64,000 nt of DNA from Arabidopsis thaliana (Eukaryota > Streptophyta > Magnoliopsida > Brassicales > Brassicaceae): assembly GCF_000001735.4 (NCBI RefSeq), contig NC_003076.8:20835835-20899834 (forward strand), read 5' to 3'. Within the stretch, counting starts at the first letter, position 1. Each line of letters starts with the position of its first letter. The notes beneath the pieces are model-generated. The model had not been told where the DNA came from, did no database searches, and saw only the letters and a list, made by a program, of their open reading frames with translations. Below are positions 1 through 18,884 of this stretch, one piece after another. A program made the position numbers and the translations under genes.

Positions 1-2428
1 TTGACAATGGGTCGGCAGCTTGGATCATTGTGGAAAGACCAACATCTCCTACTTTGCTGACAAAGTTGTGATTAAGCAAGATGTTAGCAGGCTTAAGATC
101 GCGGTGGATGATTGGTGTCGGTTTTGATTTGTGGAGGAAAACAAGCGCTGATGCGACTTCCCAAGCGATTCTTAACCGCACGAACCACGGGATTGGTTGA
201 CTATCGTTGACTTGGAACAGTCTATCTTCCAAGCTACCGTTTTCCATGTACTCATACACTAGAGCGCCATGATCAGGACATGCTCCTAGAAGAAGAACCA
301 AGTGCGGGTGCCTGATCTTGCTCAAGATTTCGAGCTAAGAGGTTAAATGGTGAATACAAATGTCAGTTTTTTTGAAGAAATCAGAGAAACATTTCAAATA
401 AGAATTATGTTTTGATTGGTTACCTCTTGATCGAATTGCTTGGATAGACTACTTTCAGCAGAATGCAAAACTTTGACAGCGGCGATTGTATGATGCAGAT
501 TGCATTTGTAAACATCCCCGTAAGCTCCCATTCCGATCTTTAAATCTTCAGAGAATGATGAAGTTGCGTTAATAATTTCTTCCCACGTGAACTCTTGGTA
601 TTGCAGCTTAGGAGCCACAAGGGAACTTTCTTCAAGCTTCTCCTTCTCTTTGGCTTCATGGGTTGCTTTCATCTCAGCTTCTCTTCTTTGTGCAGCTTCT
701 CTCTCTTCCCTTCTCTTCTGCTCAAACTTCTCTGTTTCCTTTTTTGCTATCCCCTTCGTTTCGTGCTCCAGAAGCGTTAGCTCTTCAAACTTAAGCTCGT
801 TTAGCTGAAACCATAAAAAAGGGGCAGATTTATTAGACACACAAAGTATGCTTTATCAAACACACGTTATCCTTTTCTAGAGATATTTTCAAGCCAACCT
901 TACGAGAAGCATCCAACGTTTCAACTTGAGCCACTGCATACATTTCATGAGCGTGTCTAAGCTCAGCTCTCAACTTCGAAATTTCATTAAGCGTGTCCTG
1001 AAATCAATGAAAAACATATCAATCCCAAATGCTTTCGATCTCACAAGAGGTTTACAAAAAATCTTATCGAACCTTAGTTTACCTGGTTGTCTGTGAAATA
1101 GTGTCCAAGGGGAGTAACAACATTTCCGTATTCAAAGTTGCTAGACATGGAACTCATAGCGTCTTTTCTCTCGTCAAAATCTCTAAACTGAGGATTCCAA
1201 GAAACACTACGTGATGTTTCAGGGCTACTTCTCTTGCTTGCTTCCTCTGCAGCATCCGAAGACCTCTTTTTAGTTTCATCTGACTCAGTAGAACTAGTTT
1301 CCATAGGAACAGAAACCCCTCTTACTATTGTCGGGAGATTTTGCATTCTCTTATTGGACAGAGTGTGAGGGTTAGATTTGAGTGCATTCGACATAACATC
1401 TAAAGAATGTACAAAAGAAAAGCGAAGAAAAATCAGACTCATAAATCACACATCAGTTTCTGGTAAAAAGATTGGTGAAAGCTCCAAACCTGAGTTAGCT
1501 CCTGAACCAGAAGAACAGCTGGAGGAAGTTCTCTCAAAACCAGATTCTATTGAAGTGTCATTCCTCTCCGTGTCTGACGTGTCTTTTGCAAGAATATGGA
1601 CTCCTCCGTTTGAGACAACATAGACTGTGCACAAGTTTGACACAGATGCTGATATCGACGCTGTAATATCATAATTCCTGGAAGTAGTTTCAACAGATAT
1701 ATTCATTCAGAAAACTCTGTGCAATCAGATAATGAAACCGAAAAGATAATATTCCATGCCATACCTCGAGGAGGCAGCTTGAGATGAGCGTCCAATGATA
1801 AGATTGCTGATCAAATGCTGATTAACCTCTTTGGTTATCGCCACTGCAACACTATTTGATTCAAGCACTTGAAGTTCTACTGCAACCTTTGTCAAAGAAG
1901 ATTCAAAACGAGTTTCATCGATCTTTAGCTATATAACATATCTGATAAAGGAAGACCAAGAATGACAAAAAGTTAAATAAAAACCTTTTTCCGCTCGCAC
2001 ATTTTCTTGAAAGGTTTAAGAAGAGTTTCTTTTGTCTCCTGCATCACTTTTTGTCTATAAGCAGCCGCTACTTCCTCTAGTTCCTCGGATATAGAGACTA
2101 TGTTCCCCGCTAAGGAAGGAAACAGAAACCGGTATCAGGCTCTTAAGTAGTCACAGGAAGTCTCAGGTAGAGAAGAAAATCTTTGGAACTTACAAGCTGT
2201 AGGTAGAGTAGTAATCTTTGGATGGATGTGAATCAGCTTGAAAGTGACATTTTTGTCAGAACCAAACTTGTTGAGCGCCCACTTAATTACATTCTTGCTT
2301 TTAATGCTCCCACTAATAGCTAACGCAACGGTCATCGGTTCAGAAGGAGCCGCAAGATCAGCCCTCTTAGGAAGCTGGGCACGCACAGCCTTTGGGTCCA
2401 GATATGAGTTTTTGAAAAAAGAGTCCAT
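1..2428 (-). CDS. USP-domain protein kinase (RLCK IX / plant U-box kinase family), 3' part outside window
   Basis: Spliced minus-strand gene, truncated by the window start. Exons read from GT-AG joints: 2428-2194, 2109-1985, 1928-1765, 1677-1490, 1399-1083, 998-904, 804-424 and 334-1; the first joints keep frame exactly. The N-terminus (MTVALAISGSIKSKNVIKWAL, first exon) is a universal-stress-protein fold. A Ser-rich linker follows, then a Glu/Lys/Arg-rich coiled coil (about 804-600), then a kinase domain starting near FTWEEIINATSSFSEDLKIG with loop GMGAYGDVYKC, lysine in AAVKVL and catalytic loop HRDLKPANIL near position 100. This order is that of plant USP/coiled-coil/kinase proteins, many of which carry a C-terminal U-box E3 domain; that end cannot be seen here. 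I recognise it as the At5g51270-type gene. The ATG at 2428 is chosen because it opens the USP domain. A 5'UTR probably lies further upstream. Confidence 0.9.
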
Positions 2429-7811
<5,383 letters not shown>

Positions 7812-8417
7812 TCTTGTTTTGTTCCCTTTGCTAGTTATCTCATCTTAGCTGTTACCGAACTGTGATGTTTGTGATGTTTATCTTCCATATGTCACGCTTT
7901 TTACACTGAGTCGAGTTCTATCATGTCAAAATATTTCTTAGTTAATATATATGGTCGGATTCTTGAACTAAATTTTGTACACAATGTGCATGCGGTAAGG
8001 TGCAAGGTCTTTCGAATTGTATCCCTAAGGTTGCTTTTGAGTTTAGTTGTTCATTTTGGTGTCTCTTCTTTCTGTTGTTATTGTTACAAGTGCCCCTTTA
8101 CACCGTTGGGTTGTATTGAAGATACATTTTCATATCAGCGCTGAAAGGTAACGTTTTTTTTTTATGGGGAAAAAGGTATAGACTATTAATTACATCATAA
8201 TGATGTTTACAATGAGAAAGAGTAATATCATCTCCAATCTCCAATGGTTACATCTCGAATTTTTGGATACTATAATATGTTTGCCATGTTCTTTTTTTGG
8301 CAACATTGTCATGTTCACTATAAGACTTTTCTAGTTTCCAGTCTCATTTGGCTTTTTCACTTGGGTCACTAACTATGCACAAAAGCTTCATATAAAACCA
8401 CATTCACATGCATGTTG
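7812..8417. other. Convergent intergenic region (3'UTRs of RH35 and ACD5)
   Basis: About 600 bases between two converging stop codons. It contains AT-rich 3'UTR-like sequence and an A/T homopolymer run near 8153-8164. A short plus-strand ORF at 7923-8144 shows no motif or composition suggesting a protein. Confidence 0.6.
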
Positions 8418-11400
8418 TTATATCTCTGGACCAGATGCGAACAGAGGTATAAGGCCACGCAATACTTGGGCTGATAATTGGTGAGCCTCAAAGATCTCTC
8501 CGTCCAAATTCCACACACTCTCTTCCCCAAATGATGTAAACGTGAAAGCTCGCGTCTGCATTACCAAATATATTTTGATCAGGACCCAACCAAGTTAAGA
8601 AGATTAGAAAAGGAAAATGTTTTACAAACCTTGTGATATTCCACAAACTCGAAGTTCAAAGGTTCTCCACCTCTTTTTGCAAGCTCGGTTAGGTGCCTGT
8701 AACCCATTACAATCTCTGATATAAGCCTTACTCATAAAATGAATGACAATAGGAAAAGTCGAGACATTACCATAAGTACTTGGGACGAGAACAATCTTTT
8801 ATGAGTATGAGATGAAGGAAACCGTCGGAGAGGTGTGCATCCACAACAAGCCCATCAGGTGCTCTTTCATTTCGGTTTGACATCACTGCAGCACCTATAC
8901 TCAAAAACCGTCCTTTCGTTCTACACCATCTTGTTTTTTCTGGACAGGGGTTAAGTGTTGTGCTTGCACTGTTCCAACCAACCTTACTGTTACAAATCTT
9001 GCAATTTGCACGACATAGTATTTTCTCTGATCTTGTGGTATTTCGAAATGGCCATGTCTTACTCCGCGTATGTAGGGAAGCTTTAGAATTCTCTGATTCA
9101 GCTTCTTCAAACATTACCTCTGCCTCGTATGATCTTACATTAACATATAAATTAACAACTCAAAAAAACAGTGCTTTGCTTGGACGAAAAAACAAGGTAG
9201 ATCATTTGGAGGAAATTCCACTAATGTTTTCTTTTGGAAGTTTAAATTGGTAAATATGCTAGGGAAATACCTGTGCTTCAAGAATATCTTAGTTCCAACA
9301 TAGTCATAGCGTTTGGGACCCATCCACCGATATTTTTCACTTTCTGAAATGACATCACCATAAAACCCGTATCTGAACTAATCAATTGTACAAAACTCTG
9401 TTAGAGATTGGAGAAATCAAGTTTTCTTTCACAGGCACTAATGGTTAAAGATATTGAGGATGCTGTTAATAATAAGGAACTAAAGCTCCGGACTTGTAAG
9501 TGAAGGATGAAAAACAGAGCTTCATGACTTAACAAAATCTGCCTTTCCTTGTTACAGAACATCTCAACAAAAAAGGTTTAGTCCATTACCCAGCGAATGA
9601 GGCTGCATAACGAATATAAGGTTCAATCGTCGAGGTTGATGCTGTTTTCCACCGCACAACCTGCATTGCATCAAGGAAGAGCTTTCTACCTAGAATGATA
9701 TGCAGCGCTGATGTTACAGGATCACGAGCTCCTGTGGTGCTGTAACGCAAGAGCATAAATAGTAGTTTAAAACTTGAAGCTTATCAGAAGCTATTTTTAC
9801 TTTCCTGAAGCTATCACCAAATCTTTCAAAATTTGTATGTAGAAAAAGAGAAACCAGACAGTAGAGATTGAAAACGCATATGCAGTAGTTATTTATTTAG
9901 TAATCAACTACAGTTTATTTGCTGATACAAGTGAAACATTTTCCCATTCATGGTGCAGGATAACTTTTGCTAGTGGAAGGATGACTATGAATAAATGATG
10001 ATAAAAAAGCCTACCACATAACTATTGCATCAGTTGAACCTGCCGGGATGAGGCCGAATCGAGGCCTTTCACTACTGAAGGGATGATCGGGATCTTCAAT
10101 TCCTGCGAGATTGTCAACAAAAAGGAACAAGAAAAACAGAAAGGAATGCAATTTAATAAGAAAGGGTGACAAAATCAAACAATCGGAGCAGACAATGTAG
10201 AGAACTAAAATCACTGACCTTCACATGACCCATTGACTGTCCCTGTAGGTAAACAGTAACACCCAGATATTAAAACTAGTTACCTGTCCCCGCGGTTGAA
10301 CAAAGACGAGATAAAGTGATCAAATACATACTGAAATTCATGACCTCTTGAACTGAATCAGGAAGAAGAGGATAGTGTTCCTTTTGGTCAGTCTCATGAA
10401 CTTCATCTCCTGGTTCTGGAACTGAGGAGCTACCTCTACTTTGAACAGAATTGAAGGAATCTGAAGGACTAGGTGGAAGAGGGACTTTAAGTCTCGACAA
10501 GAGATACCCATTAAGGATTTCGTTGAAGAAACCATCCCCACCCTGACATAGGTTGATTTTTCAAGACATAAACAATCATATCATGAAAAGCGGAATGAGG
10601 AAGAAAATATGACTACTAACATCAGAAATGGAGAAGTTTCATCAACTTTTACTAATCCATATTTTGACTCATAGATGTAATGAATATGAAGGTTATGTCA
10701 CACCACAGAAATAATTTCACAAATGCGCTGATCTCAGTCACTACAACCACGGTCAAAAAAGATAATTTGGGTCAATGCAAGATAGAAAAAGCGGTCTACA
10801 ACTTACAACAGCTATGATGCCATCATATGTATGGAGCTCTTTGTTTTGGATAGATGCCATTACATCAAATGCATGTCCTGCTCGTTCTGTTACAATCACC
10901 TGATTTAAATGGTAAATCAAGAATATCAAACTAAGGACCTCTAGCATGAAAAATGAAAACATTTGTGTGTCATGATGCTATATCATCACTAGAAAGCAAC
11001 AGTGAATGGCAAAATTGTGGAAGTCATGTCGCAATTTCTGCTAAAGCAAAATAATATGTATATATAACACTTTCTGTACGCTCATTTGCTGCAAGTATAA
11101 ATTATGACTAGGGAAAAATCAATTAGTAACTATTGACTTTGATAAACCACAATGAAGCACATGATCAATATCAAATTTTCCAAAATTTTCTACTGTAGCA
11201 CAAAATCAAGTCAGCTACTCCAAGAAGCAAAATCCGTGTGCCTTTTTGTCATCAAAGAATAACCTTTACCCTCATAAAAACAATTACTAAATGATCTTTC
11301 TGCTAGTGATGCAATTAAATACAGACCTTTGTATTAACTTTAGCGCGAATGAAAATCTTGGAAACAGTTTCCCAGACCTTGGAGCCATTTCCTTTACCAC

Positions 11401-12323
11401 TTTTTGGATGGACAAATACCTAAAGAAGTGGGAATCAACTTTTTCAAAGCATTCATGCAAAATAGGAGAAACAAAGTGCTAGAGAGCCAGAACAGATAAG
11501 ATTTTACCAAAAGATTTCTTGGTCTTTCTACCTCCTTGATCAAAGAGTAATTCAATTGATCCATCCAACTCTGGCACGTCTGCAAATCCATATGTCCAAA
11601 AGTGAATGCAGCAAGGTTCCAAAGACAAGGCTCTTTTGGTGAACTTTGAAATCCGTGGACAGTGAACCGATACATCTACATCAAAGCAGAGAGACTCATC
11701 ACACTGCAATTAATCTCAATAAGCAAACACACAAGAAACGAGAGCTGAAACAAAACCTCTTGAGTATTTAACAAGCGTTCCCGGAAACATTCTTTGGCAT
11801 GTCTAAGTCCTAACTTTGGACTATGCACCAAGCCATAGCTAACAAACTCCACAGCATAAATATCAGAGAATTTGATCTCAGTTTCGGAATTCTCGCAAAT
11901 TATAATTCCCAAACAAGTTGTTCCCTCCTGTCAATATAGAACAAGAAATTGGATTAGATCAGTAACATAACAATCTATGATCTACTAGGTAGCAATAAAG
12001 AAAGAGAAGCTCCAACATCAACAACAACAACAACACACACGACACTAATTTTCAAAATAGGATGAATTTTGAAAAGTCTAGAGTCAACGAACACAGTTGC
12101 GTCTGATGAACCTGAGGAAGTATGAATGAATGAACACATATGCCATTAACGAGAAAAATCTTACACAATCTGAAGAATCCAAACATTTCCAGGACAAACC
12201 ATCATGATTTCGAGAAAGCAAAACTTGGCCAACATGATCCAAGAAAAAACAACCGCTCAATCCACCGTCGCGATCGCCGGAATTAGAAAAACTACAATAC
12301 TCGTCGTCACGACCTTCCTCCAT
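8418..12323 (-). CDS. ACD5: Ceramide kinase (ACCELERATED CELL DEATH 5)
   Basis: Multi-exon minus-strand gene. Exon 1 is 12323-12165 (53 codons ending at SDC); exon 2 begins at 11927 (EGTTCLG). The product starts MEEGRDDEYCSF and ends PLFASGPEI at the TAA at 8418-8420. The N-terminal third is a PH-like lipid-binding region. The DAGK-type catalytic domain follows: nucleotide loop HPKSGKGNGS (about 11383-11409), GGDGFFNEIL with the catalytic Asp (about 10511-10543), and GLIPAGSTDAIV (about 10020-10060). A Cys-rich block (CRANCKICNSK, then NPCPEKTRWC; about 8940-9020) is the CxxxCxxC signature that separates ceramide kinases from sphingosine kinases. The enzyme phosphorylates ceramide; loss in Arabidopsis gives ceramide build-up and spontaneous cell death. 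The start is the first ATG, and the gene is complete with no broken motif. Some internal exon borders were not individually fixed. Confidence 0.94.
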
Positions 12324-14046
12324 TTCGAAATCGGTATTAGCTTGAGCTTAGAAGATTCAACAAAATTCGATTTTTTGGAAGTTAAAAAAGAAAATGAAAT
12401 GATTTTGTAAAATATTAACGGAAACCGAACGGCGGAGCCAAGACGGACGGAAGATTGGCTACAATTTTGTTGATCTGCTGCATATGAGCATTATGGGCCA
12501 ATTGCATCACTAGGCTCGGCCGAAGATTGGCTTCAATATTTGTCCATATATATTATCTAATTGACAATAAAAGTCCCCAAAAAATAAAAGACATTATTAA
12601 CTTGGAAAAGTCCAATACACTCATGTTGAATTACAAATCCGTTATACTAGAGGATTTATGTTATTGAACATGATATAGTGATATTTATATTAATTCATTC
12701 CAAATAAATACAATCTCATGTTAGTCAATCATATTAATATCATTCTAAATCAACTATATTATTAAAAACTTAGCAATTCTTTATCAGAAAGCTACTAAAA
12801 CTGATTTTAGATGATTTCCAATAGTCTTTTGTTGAAAAATATTGTTGAAAAGAGATTGTTTCGTTTACTGTTTTGGAGTTTGTATACATATCGCTGCCAG
12901 AGATAAGTGATATCAAATGTCGAGTACAATGCTTTTCGTTTATCATATCATATGATACTGCCCAATAGTCCCTAAACAATTCTATCATATTACAAGGGTT
13001 AACTCCCACAAGTTCCACGATCTCCATGTGTCTACTTATATTTATTATTTTCAGAAAAAATAGAGGGAATTTTCTCTCCATATTCTTCATCTAGAATTTT
13101 TTTTCAATATTTCACGCATCCGAATAATAAGCAAAATATTTGTACAAGCCACTGAATTGAAAATTTGATATATTTTATGCCAGATACTATGACCCTGCAT
13201 AGCAGGGGCCATAATGCTAGTAGTCCTACAAAAGAGCAGCAATTATTATCAGTAACATTAATAAAATTCTCATGGCCTTTCTGCAAAGGCAATTGTCTGA
13301 ACAGGGAGCTTCCAGCCTGAATCTCTGCATATTTCACAACAGCATAGCAAGGGTTAGGATGTGAGTCCCAAACTTCCAACAAGAAAGATGTAAGAAATCA
13401 GGGTACAAGATCTCCAAGAAACATCACACCTGAAAAAAATTAACAATGTCAACAAAACAAAGATTCGTGTTAATGAGATGTATACAATAACAGGGGCAAA
13501 CTTTTGGATTCTATTCTAGTAGCAGTTTAGATGTTGTAAAATAGAAAAAATGATTAGTGAAAACAAATTCTTTTCATGTGGGATAGAAAACACATTAAAA
13601 GTTACTGAATAAAACATAGAGCAAAAAGGGTAGACTGACAAAATTCGAACATCCAACTCCCGGATTCTATGTTTCAGAATTGAATACCAGGACAGATGCT
13701 CCTGTAGCTGTGGCATTGCTCACAAACACATCAGTGACCATATTATAAGCTATAGCAGTTAGTTATTATGTGATAAAACTAGAACAGATATATTACATGA
13801 GAAGGAAGGCTTTCGAGAACAAAATTATGGACAAAAAGTCAGTATCCTGCAAACTGGAACTCTAAATATATGAGGTTGAGAAAGATTTTTTTTTTTTTTT
13901 TTTTTTTTAAACGTTGGAACTTTTTTGATCCTATGTTGAAAGCCAGTTGATTCGATTTCAAATTTTATCCTACGGAGAACAAACAATAACATCAAATGAG
14001 GACATCTTACCTCTCCACTAAGGAGTTTCTCATCAGAACACGCATG
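12324..14046. other. Intergenic / SF1 3'UTR region
   Basis: Between the ACD5 start and the SF1 stop. The right half (about 13100-14046) is probably SF1 3' untranslated sequence; on the minus strand it contains intron-like borders (a T-rich stretch ending in CAG near 13430), so the 3'UTR may be spliced. A 23-base T tract lies at 13886-13908. The minus-strand ORF at 13104-13382 and others nearby match nothing I recognise. ATGGGCCA near 12490 is a site II-like element of the ACD5 promoter. Confidence 0.45.
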
Positions 14047-16461
14047 CTACTTCATCTCAGCCATGAACTTCTCATACTCAGACTCTCCAACAGAGGATGG
14101 ATTCTCTGCAGGAGGCTGTACTGGAGGTTTGGGAGCCCAGGGTACGTTCCCCATGCTCTGTGAATAGCCAACAGTGGGTGGCATAGGAGGATTAGGTGCC
14201 CAAGGTGCATTAACAAGACCTTGTGAGTGATCAGGTGTTGAGACAGAAGGATTGTTGGCCCATGGCATGTTACCCATGTTTTGGGAATGATCAGTAGACG
14301 AGGCCGGTGCAGGAGGTGTTGGAGGGGGAACAGCATTGTAGTAAGACGGATAACTCATATATGGAGGCTGTCCAGGCATAGCCGTGACTGAGCTACCATA
14401 GACATTTGGTGGTATAGACGACGTAGCAGCACCACTATCAGCTTGTACTCCTGGTGGGAAGCTTTGCTGGGGTTCACTAGAAGATGGGTTTTGAGTAGTG
14501 CCAGGTGGAGGTGCTTGTGTCACATGAGGTGGTGGTGGTGGGTATTGCATTCCATAAGGAGGCATATGTTGACCATGGACAGGATGGTAAGAACCAGGAG
14601 GAGGAGGGGGAAGAGCATATGGAGAATAGGAAGGAACAGGAGGACCCCAAGGAACTGGAGCTGTTGAATAACCACCAGTGGCATACTGTTGAGATGGATA
14701 GGCACCAGGCGGCTGGTTTGAGGGAGGATAACCTTGAGTTGGTGGTTGAGGAGCTGGAGGTCCTGGAGGTGCAATAGGCGGTGGCGATTTGCCTGCAATC
14801 CTGACAGCGAGTGTTCGGCCTTCGAAACGATAGCCATTCATTGCCTGAACAGCAGTATTAGCCATCTGTACATCAGCGTACTTCACAAAACCATAGCCTT
14901 TGCTCAGCCCAGTCACACGGTCCTTGATTACCTTTGCCATCACAATTTCACCAAAGGATGAAAAGAGATTAATCAAACCATCGTCCTCCAGCATCGGAGG
15001 TAAGAACCCAATGTACAAATTTGTTTCGTCATATTCTTTGGAGGGGGGTTTAGTCGGAGTTGACCCTAAGCCAGGATGCGCACTTGCACCATTCCCTGCA
15101 TTATTAGCCCATGGAGGATTACTTCCCGAACTTCCCGGACCAAGAGCTAAGGTAGCACTCTGTTTGAGAGAAGATTCAGGTACAGTTCCTCCTAACTCTG
15201 CCAAGAAGTTCTGATATTCATCATCCATTTTCTTCCCAGTAGTACCCTTCACCGGGCAATCAATAGTAGGGTGTCCACCATCACCACAGATCTTGCAAAG
15301 AACATCACTCTTAAAGGTATTCGTACGAGAAGGACATGCATACTGTCTATGTCCTGGCTCACCACACAGTCTACAGAATTCTTCATCCCTTATTGTCCCA
15401 TTCAAGGTTGCAAGTTCCCTGAGCTGTTGCCTCTTGTGCTCGTTGAGCACTTCATCAACAGGTTGCAATAGCTTTTCAACCATACCAGCAGCAGCTTCAA
15501 GAGCTTCCTGAGTCTCAGCCTCGACTAAAACATGCAAGTCTTCATTCTCAGAAGGGTCATATTTCAAATCCTTTTTCTGCTGATGCCTACCTTCTTTTAC
15601 AGACCCTTTACCCCGAATTACAATTTTTGCACCAGTCTCCCTCTCCATTCTCTTCTGAGTATTACCCCTGGGACCAATAATCAGACCAATAAAATTGTAA
15701 CCAGGAAACTCCTTCATTGGAATGAAAAGCTTCTTATGGAGCTTAGGAGGTCTATAATCTGCCGGAGGTTTAAAAGCAGGATTCTTCTTGATAATCTGAG
15801 CAATAATTTCTTGTCTTTCTCTATTCAACCTCTCCCTCGCTCGATACTCCCTAGTGTTGATCCTAATTCCCATGTTATCATACACAGGCTCTGGTGAAGG
15901 AGACCTCTGTCCTTCTGGTCTATCATCCAAAGGCATACCAGACTGCAACATCCTACTAATCTCAAGTAACCTACTATTCAAAGCTTGAATCTCAGGATCA
16001 AACTCAATACCTCCAGTGAAATCCTTCATGAAGTCAGGTAACTGAATTTGCGTCCTCGGCTCATCATCTGCCCATCTCGACTTACGCTTCCTAGTCCCAG
16101 TACCGGAATCAGTACCCCCTTCGGCGCTAGGGTTATTAATGGACTCAGAAGGCGGAGGATCCCACCGACTCCGACGCTTCCTCCGGCTTGTAGTCTCTTC
16201 CTCTCCACCAGACTGATCCTTATCGTTACCACTCAGCGTCTTGCTAACACCGTTCTCCGATAGCAAAGGACGTAAGAGCTCAGGCTTTGCTGATGAACCA
16301 TTAGTATCGGGGATAGGAGTAGAAGAACCGTTTAAAGCCACAGACTCCGAATTCTGAGGATTCATATGATCCAATGCGAGTGGAGCAGTGTCTCCGTTGG
16401 AGGAAGGAGGAGGTTGATCTAGGGTTTGCGAATTGGGATTGTTCATTTCGACGGACTCCAT
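14047..16461 (-). CDS. SF1: Plant splicing factor 1 (branch-point binding protein)
   Basis: Single-exon coding region of 804 residues. The frame stays open upstream to a TTG at 16473, but the first ATG is at 16461 ([12 protein letters not shown]), so I start there. Two tryptophan-containing U2AF-ligand-like motifs ([11 protein letters not shown] and [10 protein letters not shown]) lie at about residues 95-135. A KH-QUA2 domain follows ([17 protein letters not shown]; residues about 235-360), then two CCHC zinc knuckles ([28 protein letters not shown]). An RRM ([14 protein letters not shown] ... KGYGFVKY; about 480-560) is a feature of plant but not animal SF1. The tail is Pro/Gln/Gly-rich with repeated W-A-P/W-A-N boxes. 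It recognises the intron branch point with U2AF early in spliceosome assembly, in the nucleus. A telo-box (16477-16486) sits directly upstream. Confidence 0.96.
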
Positions 16462-16476
16462 AGCAAAACTCAAGAG

Positions 16477-16582
16477 TTAGGGTTTCAGATCTAAGACAAG
16501 AAATGTCGCGACTTACATGAGAGAGATTATTATCGAAAACGATATTGAGCAGAGTCGCGGAATTTGGCCCATTATAAGCCCA
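16477..16582 (-). promoter_or_regulatory. SF1 core promoter elements (telo box and site II)
   Basis: On the minus strand AAACCCTAA occurs just upstream of the ATG (16477-16486). GGCCCA (16566-16571) and AGCCCA (16577-16582) occur on the plus strand about 110 bases upstream. Telo box plus site II pairs are a known promoter type for plant housekeeping RNA-processing genes. Assignment rests on motif and position only. Confidence 0.4.
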
Positions 16583-17019
16583 AATAGTTAAATTCAATTT
16601 TCTTACACTTTTAGTTAAGAGAATGTTTTAATTTTTAAACCATTTTGTTGATAAAAAAAAAAAAAGTTTAAATATTTACATTTTTATAAATAAAAAATCA
16701 ATTAATACCTAAAAATTCTAAGCTAATAAAAACAGATTTTAACATTTAAATTTTTAAAACGCAATGTTAATGTTAGTGTATATGCTAATTTTGTCTAATA
16801 TAAGATTTTAGGAGAAATGAGATATGAAACTGGTCTCCAACTTTGGTTCACATCTATGCATTGAATCTCAAATATTCTAGCATGTTTAAACATTATCAGC
16901 CTATTTATGACTAATTTTTTGTTTTTCTGACTATTTCGTATCTTGGAAAAATACACAAATATACTCAGTGTATGTCAAAAAAAAATTATTAATATTATTT
17001 CATTTTAGGGAAAAATTAA
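16583..17019. other. AT-rich intergenic region
   Basis: About 440 bases of AT-rich DNA with A runs near 16658-16670, between the SF1 promoter and the 3' end of the 2OG oxygenase gene. Nothing coding or repetitive was recognised. Confidence 0.5.
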
Positions 17020-18884
17020 TTAACGACGGTCTTCAATTCGTGCAAAGTCTTCGACCGTGTCCCCAACCTTCTCGAACTTCCCTTTCTCATTACTCTCTCT
17101 AAACCTCAAATAATCCCCACATTTAAATGATCGAAATACCCTCATACCCTCACAACCTCCGACGACTTCATCAGGGGCAAACACGACTTTCCCATCGTCA
17201 AAGCACCAAAAAAAAGCAAGTGAGAATCTATTACCAACGAAACCACGTCGTTTCAAGATAACTCTGTGTTGAGACGATCTCAGCCGTCCATTGGTCCATG
17301 CATGCAATAGATCTCCGACGTTGACAACGAGTGCTTCATCTTTAGGGTTGATATCCATCAGACCAATCCCATCTCTGGTTCTGACTTGAAGACCTCCGAT
17401 GTCATCTTGGTCAACGATCGTGATGCAACTCATGTCAGTGTGCATTCCTAGCCCTTCGATCAAATCTTGCTCATCACCGTTGTGATGATCATCTTCTTGG
17501 TCTGAAGGGATTGTGTAGTTGTTGATCCTGAAGTAGCCATGACAGTTTCCAAACTCAGATTCGTAATACTTGTGATGAAGATCGTCTCCGAAGCTAGAGA
17601 GGATTGCTTTCATTATCTTCTCACATAGTTTCGTCATCTTTTCTCCATATTCTTTCATCAACCCACTTTTTTAAAAAAAAAAGAGAAAGGAACAAAATCA
17701 TTTAGTTAACAATGTAAACAATTGGTTTGGTGTTCATGCAAATTGTTTTTCCAAAACATCAACACATCATTAAAAATAATAAAAATGCATAAAATTAGAA
17801 ACCAGTAGAAAGGTTTTGTAAAAATTGATCAAAAAGACGAAGAAAAAAAACAATTGATTTGGTTTCAAGTTATATTCTTATAACTTTCACTAGTAATGCT
17901 ATCGAGGAGATTAGAGATACCTTGTCAGTGGTGAAAACAAGTCTACTTCAACATGGTTACATGGAATGGAACCAACTTTAATCAAGGAAAAGGTTGGACC
18001 GGTCAACTATAGTTATTATTGTCTTAGATTTCAGTGGGTTTATCAGTAAACTGTCAGCAAAACTAGAGGACCGGTCCTGAAATGGTTAAATACATCACAA
18101 CATCTCTAACTTTCACATTATTTAATGTACCACGAAGACATAAAGAATATGTGAGTGCATGCCTAGATGCTTAAAGTGAATGCAAATATGCAATGCGCAC
18201 TAGTGAAATAAAGAGTGACCAATATAGTTGGAATCAGATTTGGTTTTTGTTTGACATTCATATTATTGTCACAAAACCGTTCTACTATTGTTAATAATTT
18301 ATGTATTGGGAAAACAATGTGCATGAACGTTTCTCTAGGAAAGAATAATCTGAACATTAAGCAAAAGGTGGATATAAATTGGTTGAGAGGACAGCTTAAT
18401 TGGTTTCTTAAAAAAAAATAAAATATGAGGCGACTTTTAAATCAAGCCATATTAATGACATCGTTTTGGGGGTTCCCAAAGAAAATGTCAACAACCATGT
18501 TATTTATATATATTTTTATATATACAACTCTATATCATATATATGTATATACCTGAACTCTTCATCGGTAGCTTGGTCGGAAAAAGCATCAACGGAAGAC
18601 TTGGCCGAGGCATAGAAATCGGGACCGGAGACACGAAGGCTTTCAAAGAAAGGCGATGCGATGAAACGGGGAGTGTAATTAGACGCTCCCATTTTCATTT
18701 TCTCCTCATCTTCTAGCTCGAAAACTCCGGTTGAGAATCTCCGGAGTTTCTTGTACATGTCGCGGGAGACGCCGTGGTTGGTTACGTAGAAGAAACCCCA
18801 CTCCTTACACGCATCTTGTAGTGACGTCAATGATGACTCGCTTAGAGGCTTTGAAATGTCAAACACCGGAAGTTCCAGAGACAT
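17020..18884 (-). CDS. 2-oxoglutarate/Fe(II)-dependent dioxygenase
   Basis: Two exons, 18884-18553 and 17665-17020, join in frame (EEF-SGLMKEYGEKM) to give 325 residues, the usual size of plant DOXC enzymes. The N-terminal DIOX_N part shows LPVFDISKPL and the EWGFFYVTNHGV block. The C-terminal double-stranded beta helix carries the iron ligands in HTDMSC (H and D) and SSQHRVIL (distal H), and the 2OG-binding R-x-S in NRFSLAFFW. All three metal ligands are present, so it should be active. The substrate cannot be read from sequence; it resembles gibberellin-20-oxidase-like/AOP-like enzymes of specialised metabolism. The frame extends upstream of the chosen ATG (18884) to another ATG (18938), but MSLELPVFDIS matches the normal family start. 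The intron is 887 bases. Confidence 0.9.

Noticed and set aside
13104-13382. Minus-strand 92-residue ORF (MLEVWDSHPNPCYAVVKYAEIQ)
   Set aside because: No domain recognised; it lies in the likely SF1 3'UTR and crosses intron-like borders.
16462-16473. N-terminal extension MSFA for SF1
   Set aside because: It would start at a TTG codon; the first ATG is at 16461.
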